DNA of 64,000 nt from an uncultured Saprospiraceae bacterium (GTDB lineage: Bacteria; Bacteroidota; Bacteroidia; Chitinophagales; Saprospiraceae), in the NCBI GenBank assembly GCA_938016265.1, contig CALLWB010000050.1, forward strand, positions 88,093-152,092. Direction: 5' to 3'. This document shows, one piece after another, positions 27,095-35,421 of the stretch. A program made the translations under genes and the position numbers. The notes below the pieces were generated by a model. It was not told where the DNA came from, searched no databases, and saw only the letters and a list, made by a program, of their open reading frames with translations. Position 1 is the first letter of the stretch, and each line of letters opens with the position of its first letter.

Positions 27095-27874
27095 CTACCG
27101 AATAATATAGTCTGGGTTATAATCCCCAACGATCATAGGATTCTGCTCATTGCCCGTATTGGCCCGTACATTATGATAAACGTAGCTGTACAACTCTTGT
27201 AGAGTGATTTGCAAATTGTTGTTGAAATCCGCCTTTCCTCCTAGTCCTTGCACCATAAAATAAGTAAAAAAGCCTTGCTGAATATCAGACCGCTCCTTGG
27301 AGACTTCATTTGCTCCACAAGCCAAAAACATGGCAATACCTGTATTCTGATAGCCAAGCAACAAATCACTGACCATACCTATATACCAAGATTCTTCCAT
27401 CCCTCCAGAATGACAAGCATCGACGATGGCCAATTTGTTATTGGATTGACTTTTCTTAAAAATAGATTTGATTTCCCAATGGTGAAGGATGTTGTCTCCT
27501 GTCTTCAAATTGACATCGACGGGCACCAAACCACCTTGCATACCATGCCCGGCAAAAAAGAACAACATTTTGTCAGTTGGTTTTGCAGCGGCAGCAATCG
27601 CCTCCAGCGAAGCAACAATATTGACCTTCGTCGCCCGTTCGTCTACTAGCAAAACGATATTCTTGTCCGGCACCGAACCACCCGCGGCACTTTTCAGAAA
27701 CGAATAATAATGAAACGCATCATCATCACAATACCGAAGTGGCATTTCTGAATAACTGCTTATACCCACAATGACGGCAAAGGTTTGCGGCCACAATTGT
27801 TCTGGTGGTGCTAGATGAATTTGAGCAGAAAGGACATAGCTGAATAGGACAAAAACAAAAGTTAAGTTTTTCAT
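27095..27874 (-). CDS. Secreted caspase-family (C14) peptidase
   Basis: The start is placed at the ATG giving MKNLTFVFVLFSYVLSAQ, a signal peptide (259 residues; the computed frame begins at TTG). The fold is a complete caspase p20-like domain: FAVIVGISSYSEM, CDDDAFHYYSFLKS, KMLFFFAGHGM with H110, and LAIVDACHSGG with C154, then VYHNVRANTGNEQNP near the C-terminus. The catalytic dyad is intact. Export to the periplasm or outside is unusual for metacaspase-like enzymes. It is last in a five-gene minus-strand operon behind a surface fibre gene, with 35 bases to the preceding gene. The substrate is unknown. Confidence 0.9.
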   Translation of the reverse strand: MKNLTFVFVLFSYVLSAQIHLAPPEQLWPQTFAVIVGISSYSEMPLRYCDDDAFHYYSFLKSAAGGSVPDKNIVLLVDERATKVNIVASLEAIAAAAKPTDKMLFFFAGHGMQGGLVPVDVNLKTGDNILHHWEIKSIFKKSQSNNKLAIVDACHSGGMEESWYIGMVSDLLLGYQNTGIAMFLACGANEVSKERSDIQQGFFTYFMVQGLGGKADFNNNLQITLQELYSYVYHNVRANTGNEQNPMIVGDYNPDYIIR

Positions 27875-27909
27875 TGCCAAAATGATTTTGGTGAACAATT
27901 TGAATTCTA

Positions 27910-28359
27910 CTATAGAGTATTGATTATTATTTTTTTGTAGGTCGGCTTTCTCGCATCCCTATCAAGAACAGCAGAAGCAGCAACACCGTCTACAATATCC
28001 GGTAGGAAATAAGCCACACTAACAAATCGTTCATCCACACGTGTTACAATCACTTTTACGCCATCATTACACTTATTTTCGCCTTTGGTGATGTCTTCTA
28101 CAAATTCTGCATATCCTTTTTTTGCCTTGACGAGTTTCCAGTTTCCACTGCACTCCAAAGACGGATAACTGATGGCCAGCTTGCCTGCCTCATATTCCAG
28201 AACAACGGACCAACGACTATCGTCTATAGGTTGATGGCCAGTACCGAACCAGGTGCCATCCAACCATTTTATTGATTTCTGCGCATGGAGATCCTGTGTT
28301 GAAAGAATACAAACGATTAGCGTCAAGCCAACAAACAGGAAATTGGTTAATCTTTTCAT
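27910..28359 (-). CDS. Small secreted protein of unknown function
   Basis: The ATG giving MKRLTNFLFVGLTLIVC (149 residues) starts a signal peptide ending LHAQ; the computed frame adds 18 residues overlapping the upstream gene. The mature part begins SIKWLDGTWFGTGHQ and continues with alternating strands and two cysteines (SLECSGNW, GENKCNDG), which recalls small beta-barrel lipocalin-like proteins, though I cannot assign a family. It is 10 bases from the preceding gene, so translation is likely linked to the fibre/caspase operon. Confidence 0.65.
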   Translation of the reverse strand: MKRLTNFLFVGLTLIVCILSTQDLHAQKSIKWLDGTWFGTGHQPIDDSRWSVVLEYEAGKLAISYPSLECSGNWKLVKAKKGYAEFVEDITKGENKCNDGVKVIVTRVDERFVSVAYFLPDIVDGVAASAVLDRDARKPTYKKIIINTL

Positions 28360-28369
28360 TGTTTTATTT

Positions 28370-29305
28370 TTAAAAGTATTCATACTCAAATTTTGTTGCA
28401 TTGGTGTCGGCACTTCCTTTTAGATAAGAATAGCCGATAGTTTGTCCATATTTGTTGTAGGTAGTGGTGGTGTGAATATCCAGCCGCTCTGATTTATCCT
28501 CCAGGATCGTATACGTTTTCTCCTCTACTGGCTCCCCGTATTGGTTGTAGGAGACAACCTCCTTGGTGCGGCCCATTGATGAAGATTCAACGACGATTGT
28601 CCGCAGGCCGTTCGCATTGTAGGTATATTCTTCTAGCCGGGTAGGATTTCCTGCGTCGTTTACCCAAACCTTCTTGACTTCTACCCCATTTTCAAAAGCA
28701 GTGGCTGTTCTATATTGAAGCAAGTCATCTGTGCCATCTGTATAAACTTCCCATTTTTCCTCAACAAAGACTTCTGGCTCTTGCTTGTACTTGAAAATTC
28801 TGGAGTACTCCAGTTTCCCATCCAGATTCAGGTATTTTGCTTCGAGCATTTTGCCTTCGTCATTATAAGTGAATTCAATGATTGCCCCTTGTCCATTTTT
28901 TTGCTTCCAGATTTCCTTCGACTTTAGTCCCTGGTCGTTGTAGAAATAATTGTAGGTAGTTGTTCGATCGTCGTCTTTTACAATAGATTCTTCCAGTTGA
29001 TCACCCTTGTATTTGTTGATAGTCGATCCAACTTGCTTGCCTGAGCCATAAAAGTCATAGTCTATTTCTTTTAACATATTCCCACTCTTGTCATAACTGA
29101 TTTGAGTGACCAGAAAGGGGGCTTGCCCTTTTTCTCTGCTTTCATATTCTTTTTTTGTTTTAATTGGTGGACTTTGAGGCCGTTCCTTTAGAGATTGGTG
29201 AGTAGGAGCTAGTTCACCAGAAACTTGGTATTTTTTGGCTCGCTCCTGGGATTTGCCAATAGTTGTCATCAAGGATAGAACTATTAATACAAAAAGAGTT
29301 TTCAT
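28370..29305 (-). CDS. Secreted YD-repeat-like protein
   Basis: The 311-residue protein has a signal peptide (1-19, ending GKSQ), a Pro/Lys-rich linker, then seven or eight short beta-hairpin repeats of the form YDKSGNMLKE, YNDQGLKSKE, YNDEGKMLEA, YNANGLRTIV, YNQYGEPVEE and YNKYGQTIGY. These resemble single RHS/YD units and are common in Bacteroidota secreted proteins. No enzyme motif is seen. It lies within the fibre/caspase operon, 11 bases from the upstream gene. Confidence 0.75.
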   Translation of the reverse strand: MKTLFVLIVLSLMTTIGKSQERAKKYQVSGELAPTHQSLKERPQSPPIKTKKEYESREKGQAPFLVTQISYDKSGNMLKEIDYDFYGSGKQVGSTINKYKGDQLEESIVKDDDRTTTYNYFYNDQGLKSKEIWKQKNGQGAIIEFTYNDEGKMLEAKYLNLDGKLEYSRIFKYKQEPEVFVEEKWEVYTDGTDDLLQYRTATAFENGVEVKKVWVNDAGNPTRLEEYTYNANGLRTIVVESSSMGRTKEVVSYNQYGEPVEEKTYTILEDKSERLDIHTTTTYNKYGQTIGYSYLKGSADTNATKFEYEYF

Positions 29306-29316
29306 AATTCGAATTT

Positions 29317-30378
29317 TTATTTTTTGTAATTACTGGATGTCATTTTTTTCTTGGAATACCTTTTATACAACCAATAGGCAACAAACGCAAGTAGAAGAAT
29401 TGGCAATATAATGGGCAAGGATATTCCGAGTATAAATAAGATGCCGACGAGGGTACTTCCATAAGACGGAAGATCAAATGGGGAATCGAATTCCACTGGT
29501 TCAAATTTACTTGATGGTATATTTCGGGTACTGAGTTGTTCTACACTTGCTTGTAATTGGAATTTATTTTGAAGGATTTCATTAAAATCAAACCCTTCTA
29601 TTTGATCATGATAAGTGATGGCAATGTTGTCTTTTCGGGTTGGATTCAAATTCGCAAACTCGTAGCGTAGCAGGTTGTTTTCTTCATTTAGCGCGAAAAT
29701 GTTTGTTGGTGACACGCCATGTATATCCCTGTCGGTAAGTCCATCCATCAATTCTACCAGGATGGTTCCTTTTCCAATTGGCGGTTTCCAATTTGCTCCT
29801 GTTTCGAGTACATACACAAATCCATTATAGTCTTTGCCATCGTATCCTTCCCGAACATTAGAGTTGTTCGTATTTACAATAAAATAAACCTCAATTTTGG
29901 TTAGCGATTCAGGAGCAAACGTTGCAGTCCAGAGATACCAATCCTCATTTTCGCCAGAGGAATAATGGTCAACTTCCTTTACTTCATAAGGAATAGGTTC
30001 TTGAATAACATCGACAGGGTTTCCATTTTGGACCACCTTAAATCCATATAGTTGTTCGAATAGTATAGCTGTCAAATCAGAATTGTTCTTCGTGGTTTCA
30101 AAAGAAGCATTTAGAGGATATCCTGCTTTAAAACTGATTTGTTGATCAGTGGTATTCAGCATTTCGTACTCTCCTTTTACAACGGCAAACCCTTTATACA
30201 ATTGAACAAAAATTCGTTCCTCCTGCATCTGAATTTTATGATAAGCAGCACTGTCGGCTGTAAATAGTAGACTAAAGTCTGCCGTTCCGCCGGCATCCCG
30301 AATACCTGGCTGAGCTATGTTTGCAAATAGCGAAACGCTAATAAAAAGCAGTAAAATGAATGACCATTTTCTTTGCAT
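29317..30378 (-). CDS. Exported protein with C-terminal membrane anchor, unknown function
   Basis: The 353-residue protein has a signal peptide (about 1-22) and a large extracytoplasmic beta-rich region (about 25-300) containing EMLNTTDQQISFKAGYPL, WYLWTATFAPESLTKIEVYF and YVLETGANWKPPIGKGTI. A long hydrophobic segment (about 310-342) and a basic tail (YKRYSKKK) follow. The middle resembles DUF4424-type domains, but this is a weak resemblance. The topology places its bulk in the periplasm next to the inner membrane. It follows the fibre gene by 20 bases and precedes the YD-repeat gene by 11. Confidence 0.65.
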   Translation of the reverse strand: MQRKWSFILLLFISVSLFANIAQPGIRDAGGTADFSLLFTADSAAYHKIQMQEERIFVQLYKGFAVVKGEYEMLNTTDQQISFKAGYPLNASFETTKNNSDLTAILFEQLYGFKVVQNGNPVDVIQEPIPYEVKEVDHYSSGENEDWYLWTATFAPESLTKIEVYFIVNTNNSNVREGYDGKDYNGFVYVLETGANWKPPIGKGTILVELMDGLTDRDIHGVSPTNIFALNEENNLLRYEFANLNPTRKDNIAITYHDQIEGFDFNEILQNKFQLQASVEQLSTRNIPSSKFEPVEFDSPFDLPSYGSTLVGILFILGISLPIILPILLLAFVAYWLYKRYSKKKMTSSNYKK

Positions 30379-30398
30379 GGCTTTCCTTATTAATTTTT

Positions 30399-33300
30399 CT
30401 AGTTGTTTTTTTCTTCCAATACCTTTAATCTTCTTTCTAAAGACTCCAAGTTAGATTTAGCTGTTTTTTCTTCTGCCAGCTGGGATTCCAATTGTTTATT
30501 TTCTAGAAGCAATGCTTCCAATTTCTCCTCGAGTTGGTTGATTTTTTCGGACTGGATTGCTGCTTGTTCTGCCAATGCTTGAATTCCCAGCATATTTATA
30601 CCATCGATATCCGTTGTTGTGATTGTTGTGTTATTGTTTCCTAATTGGAATGCCTCGTAAAAGTCCTGTGCCATTGGGCCGACATGTCTGATCTGTTCCG
30701 CTTGCGATTTGTAATTCCATTCGCTGATGTCCAGCTTGCTGATTTTGTGGAGGATTTCTTCTTTATTTACTTTCGTGAAATGCTCCTTCTTATTTACATC
30801 AGATATAGAAGCCCAAGCTCCCGCCCCTGCAAACAGACTAGCCCCAGAAGTCAAGGAAGAGTTCGTATAAAAAACAGTTCCTCCAGACGCACGAACCACA
30901 AATTCATTCGCTGTAGTACTCTGCACTGGACTTCCCAATGACCCATCAGCAAAAACAAAGGACCCATCCTGACCATTGGTGTCTGCAAAATAGCCAAGGG
31001 CAACAGAGTGATTTCCACTAGCAACATTCCGTTGCCCGCCTCCAACAAAACTATAGTTACCAGATGCTTGATTATCAAAACCTCCTACAACTACAGCCAG
31101 ATTCCCAGCAACAACATTCGAAGCCCCACCACCAATAACTGACTGAGACCCCGACACCAAATTGCTCCCCCCCGCTCCTATGAATGAACCAGAACCACTT
31201 GTCTCCAAAACGTTACCTATACCGCTCACAATTGCGCCATAGCTAGCGCGTGCAATATTGGTTCTCCCGCCTCCAATAACAGATTCATTTCCATTAACAA
31301 TCCGATTTCCATTTCCTGCCACAATCGCAGATTTTAATGTCGCAACACCATTGGTTTTTACAATTTTATTCAAAACACCTGCACCAATGAAACAACTGCC
31401 TCCAGAGATCATGTTCTCCTCCCCTCCTCCAATCACCGAATAGTACTGAATTGGCCCTGTGTCTCCTTGCCCATTTTGAATAGTATCTTTATTCCCCGCA
31501 AGAATTGCAGAATATCCAGCCGCAACATCTATTCTATTATTATTCCCTAAAACAACACCACCAGAAGAATTCAACGTATTGTTACTTCCACCCAAAAGAC
31601 CTGCCCCTGCATTCGTCGAACCTTTATTAAAAGTACCATAGCCAAATGTGGCCAAACCATCGATTTCATTGTTTTGCCCAAAACTTGCGCTATATGCTCC
31701 TGCAGCCCGATTATTCCGACCTGAAGCAAAGGAGTGATAACCAATATTCATTTCGTCCCATTGAGTTCCTTGTACATAACCTGCTCTAAAGGCTGCCCGC
31801 TTTGGAAACCACATCATCCGCACTCCTGCTCCTGTTGCAGGAATGACACCAGCGTTTAAATCACCTAAAAACAAGACGCCATCCTCTCCATTGACTTCTA
31901 AACTGGCAGTAGGCATAGCTTGATTTATCCCAACGTTGGTTGCTGCCGTGTAAAGATCCGTTCCATTTTCTGTCCAATCTGTATCGGCTGCTGGAGTACT
32001 CCAGTTCAACAGCCCATTCCCATCTGTTGTTAGTAGTTGGCCTGAAGTTCCGTCTGTGGTAGGAAGGCTGTATTCATTATTGATGTTTAATGTGCCGCCA
32101 ACTCGAAGCAAATCTGTTGCGAAATCACCATAAATTAGTGGATCGGTCGTATTGTCATTGTCAATGTATAGTTTATTGCTTCCTGTTTCTTGATAGCCTG
32201 CCTGGTGTCCCAGGAAAACATTGGCGGCACCGTTATTCTGATATCCTGCTTTCGATCCAATTGCTACATTATTGCTAGACATATTAGCCATTAAAACAGA
32301 ATCGCCTACCGCTACATTGTTTGTACCTGTGACATTATTTAATAGTCCGCGCATTCCAACAACAACGTTGGAAAACCCATTTTCCATAGAACTTCCTGCC
32401 CAGGCGCCGACAAGTGTGTGGTGGTTTCCTTTATCAATGACCGAGCCGGTGTAGGCTCCGACAAACGTATTATTACTTGACTCCGCACCAACTCTCCCAT
32501 ATCCAGCATCAGGTCCTACAAAAGTATTGAAGTTACCATTTACTAAATTCCCACCTGTTTGCATACCAATCATGACATTTCGAGTGCCATTCATCCGTTG
32601 ACCAGACTGCCTTCCAATAAGGACATTGGAAGAGCCATAACTACCAAAACGTCCTGCTTCCGAACCTATAAAAATGTTAAAACTACCTGTGGTATTCCTA
32701 TACCCTGCTGACCTGCCAACAAACACATTTTGTTCGCCACTTGTATTAAAATAGGCAGTATTGCTTCCTAAAAAGGTATTGTATCTGCCCACATCATTTC
32801 TAAACCCGGCCAACGTACCAAAAAAGGTATTTTCCATTCCAGTTGAAACAGCAGATCCAGCGCCCCTTCCTACAAAGGTATTGTATCCAATATTCATGAG
32901 CTCAAGCATCGGGTACCCAGAAGTCGTTCTATTAAATACAAACTGCTCGGCACCTCCAAGATCAATCCGAATGCGGTCTTCGTCGGGAGATTCTTCTACC
33001 TGAATCTTTGTATCCGCATCCAGATCTTCGATTATTGCAGTTACACCGGTTGTCCATTCCGTGCCATCCCATACTAATGTCTGTCCAGTGTTTGCACTGT
33101 TTTGATTGATATCCTCAAGGGCAATAGTGGCATTTTCAATTTCTGAAGTAGTAATGGCATCTGCCGATACCTCTAGATTGTTGTAGGTTCCAGCGACATC
33201 ACCAGAGAACATTGTGGTTTGGATTAAATCGTCTCCAGCATCCAAATCTCCTGTATTGATCACCTGATTGGATCCATCTATCATAATTCCAGCCCCTGCA

Positions 33301-34751
33301 GTATATTCTGTATTGGCATCTCCATCCCAGACATCAGTAGGAAGCGCTCTGGATTCAACATCTCCGTTTGCATTCTGTGTTAACACCGTCGTGTTGGTGC
33401 TGCTGCTAGGAATTGCATCTATTCTTACTGGAACTTGAACATGAAATGGCGCGGTTGGGAGCATCGAACCAACAGATACAAAACCAGTAGAATTTTGAAA
33501 ATACATTTTGGTATTTCCTTCTGTTCTAAACAACAAATCTGTTCCCGAATAAGCATCTAAAACCGCTCCAGTCGAACCGACCCAAAGTCTGACGTCTCTC
33601 GTCCCCAAGGAGTTTTCAATCCGCAAACCGCCTAGTGGGCTAATGATCGACTGTTTGATGTGGAGCTTGGCATTATTTGGGAAGGCGGTGCCTATCCCCA
33701 CACTTCCAATATTTGTGGCGAGTGCCGTCTGACCTTTTGTAAGTAGCGTTCCATGGTTTTTATAAGCTGCTGGTAATGTACCAGCATTAAACTGACCAGC
33801 CACAAGCCCCCCTTGCCAGACCATCCACGCACTATCCCTGGAAATCATTCGAACGAATTTCTCATTGGTACTAAAATCGCGCATCATAAAGTAGGTGCTC
33901 AACAAAGTACTCCCTCCACTCACTTCTAGCAATTCACTAGGAGCAGCAGTCCCAATTCCTACTTTTGAAGTCACAGATGGGAACAAATTACCACTATTAT
34001 ATGTCCAGTCTGCATCATTAGGAATTGCTGCTGTAGTCCATGTACCTGCCAAGTTATCCCAGGTCAGCACTTCTCCATCTGCTGCTCCATTTTGGTTGAT
34101 ATCGGAGGTGGAGATACTGGCATCTGCGATCTCATTGGTGCCTACTGAATTCATTGATAGGGAAAGAGAATTGTAAATGCCGGATACTGCTCCTGAAAAA
34201 ACAGTACTGTTGGTAAGGTCATCAGATGCATCGATGTCTCCTGTATTATTAATAGTAGTACTTACAATATTAATCCCTGTCCCAGAGGTATACTCGGTGT
34301 TGTCATCCCCATCCCATATGCTTGCTGGCAAAGTGCGCGTTTGCACATCTCCACTTAGGTTTAGTGTAAGAACTTGAGTATTGAGTGCGCTTGATGGCAG
34401 TGCTGAAAATCGGGCAGGCACTTGCACATGGAAAGGAGCAGATGGAGAAAGTGTTCCAACTGCAACATATCCTGTTGAATTTGAAAAGTACATTCTGTTA
34501 AGTCCTTCTGTGCGGACAACCAGATCCGTCCCGGTGTAGGCGTCGAGTACCGCACCAGCAGTTCCTACCCAAAGTCTTACATTTCTATCTCCTTGTGCAT
34601 TTTCAATCCTCAAACCACTTAAAGAAGTAGAGGCAACTTGTTTTATATGGAGGTTTCCTCCTACAGGATTACTAGTCCCGATTCCAATATTTTGCCCATT
34701 AGCGATACATAGAAAACAAATGAATAGGTACAGCAAAAAATACTTTTTCAT
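30399..34751 (-). CDS. Giant tail-fibre-like surface protein with Hep/Hag-type repeats and Peptidase_S74 domain
   Basis: The ATG giving MKKYFLLYLFICFLC (signal peptide; 1450 residues) is used; the longer frame starts at TTG. The N-terminal part contains two homologous copies of a roughly 340-residue block (LHIKQ..GLRIEN..VRLWVG..GAVLDAY..GTDL). A long run of beta-roll repeats follows, of the type NTFxGxxAGxxNxxGxxN, and then a second repeat type with GNNN and IGGGxxN. The C-terminus has an S74 intramolecular chaperone domain (S1317-D in ASISDVNKKEHF, then IRHVGPMAQDFYEAF) and a coiled coil to the end. S74 domains trimerise fibres and then self-cleave just before the Ser. It heads the operon that ends with the secreted caspase. 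Confidence 0.88.
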   Translation of the reverse strand: MKKYFLLYLFICFLCIANGQNIGIGTSNPVGGNLHIKQVASTSLSGLRIENAQGDRNVRLWVGTAGAVLDAYTGTDLVVRTEGLNRMYFSNSTGYVAVGTLSPSAPFHVQVPARFSALPSSALNTQVLTLNLSGDVQTRTLPASIWDGDDNTEYTSGTGINIVSTTINNTGDIDASDDLTNSTVFSGAVSGIYNSLSLSMNSVGTNEIADASISTSDINQNGAADGEVLTWDNLAGTWTTAAIPNDADWTYNSGNLFPSVTSKVGIGTAAPSELLEVSGGSTLLSTYFMMRDFSTNEKFVRMISRDSAWMVWQGGLVAGQFNAGTLPAAYKNHGTLLTKGQTALATNIGSVGIGTAFPNNAKLHIKQSIISPLGGLRIENSLGTRDVRLWVGSTGAVLDAYSGTDLLFRTEGNTKMYFQNSTGFVSVGSMLPTAPFHVQVPVRIDAIPSSSTNTTVLTQNANGDVESRALPTDVWDGDANTEYTAGAGIMIDGSNQVINTGDLDAGDDLIQTTMFSGDVAGTYNNLEVSADAITTSEIENATIALEDINQNSANTGQTLVWDGTEWTTGVTAIIEDLDADTKIQVEESPDEDRIRIDLGGAEQFVFNRTTSGYPMLELMNIGYNTFVGRGAGSAVSTGMENTFFGTLAGFRNDVGRYNTFLGSNTAYFNTSGEQNVFVGRSAGYRNTTGSFNIFIGSEAGRFGSYGSSNVLIGRQSGQRMNGTRNVMIGMQTGGNLVNGNFNTFVGPDAGYGRVGAESSNNTFVGAYTGSVIDKGNHHTLVGAWAGSSMENGFSNVVVGMRGLLNNVTGTNNVAVGDSVLMANMSSNNVAIGSKAGYQNNGAANVFLGHQAGYQETGSNKLYIDNDNTTDPLIYGDFATDLLRVGGTLNINNEYSLPTTDGTSGQLLTTDGNGLLNWSTPAADTDWTENGTDLYTAATNVGINQAMPTASLEVNGEDGVLFLGDLNAGVIPATGAGVRMMWFPKRAAFRAGYVQGTQWDEMNIGYHSFASGRNNRAAGAYSASFGQNNEIDGLATFGYGTFNKGSTNAGAGLLGGSNNTLNSSGGVVLGNNNRIDVAAGYSAILAGNKDTIQNGQGDTGPIQYYSVIGGGEENMISGGSCFIGAGVLNKIVKTNGVATLKSAIVAGNGNRIVNGNESVIGGGRTNIARASYGAIVSGIGNVLETSGSGSFIGAGGSNLVSGSQSVIGGGASNVVAGNLAVVVGGFDNQASGNYSFVGGGQRNVASGNHSVALGYFADTNGQDGSFVFADGSLGSPVQSTTANEFVVRASGGTVFYTNSSLTSGASLFAGAGAWASISDVNKKEHFTKVNKEEILHKISKLDISEWNYKSQAEQIRHVGPMAQDFYEAFQLGNNNTTITTTDIDGINMLGIQALAEQAAIQSEKINQLEEKLEALLLENKQLESQLAEEKTAKSNLESLERRLKVLEEKNN

Positions 34752-35421
34752 AAATATCAATTATACATGTTTATAAAACAATAGGGAAGAACCTATTCAC
34801 AAGTAAACTCATAAATCAGAAAAAATAGGTGACTGCAATAAGGAAGTAATACAATTACGAGGAGCAGCAATAAAATTACCACAAAAAACGAATTAAGCAA
34901 AATCGTAATACGGTTATTTTTAATGCATCTATTAGCCGTGATACTTTTGTGATAAAAAAATGATAGAAAAATCATTAATAAAAAGCATAACAATTGAATT
35001 AAATACCATGAATAAAACCTTGTAATACAACCACTAGGGGAGATTATTTATTCTAGTGTCTTACCTTTATAATCACAATAATCGTGTACACCACCTACCA
35101 TCAGTACACTTTACTGAGTTTGCTAATGTCTGAAACCTTCTAAAGTCTGTGGAGATTTTTAAAATCTTCAACTCAAAATTGTCGTTCAAATGACAATTTA
35201 CAAATTAACAACAGCAAAACATCGCAAGTCGTTATTGTGACAAAACTCGTTTTTATAGAAGATTGTACGGCCGATTCGTTGATATACGGATTAATATTCC
35301 GAATATTTGCACTTCAAGCCCTAGGCGTCTATTCAATCTTAACATCCATTTACTCGATAAATGTCTTAAAACATATGTGGTTAGCCATTGTAACCCAATT
35401 AACAAACTAAACTTTTAAATT
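34752..35421. other. Divergent 670-base intergenic region between the fibre and giant protease genes
   Basis: No gene is supported here. It must hold two divergent promoters, but no exact TAnnTTTG match was found for either gene; GAATATTTG near 35298 is a one-mismatch candidate for the protease. An inverted repeat AAATTGTC / GACAATTT (35176-35199, 8-base loop) stands out. The rest is AT-rich. Confidence 0.4.
35176..35199. repeat. Inverted repeat AAATTGTC-N8-GACAATTT
   Basis: Perfect 8-bp arms about 225 bases upstream of the giant metalloprotease ATG. No T-tract follows, so an operator is more likely than a terminator. Confidence 0.4.
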
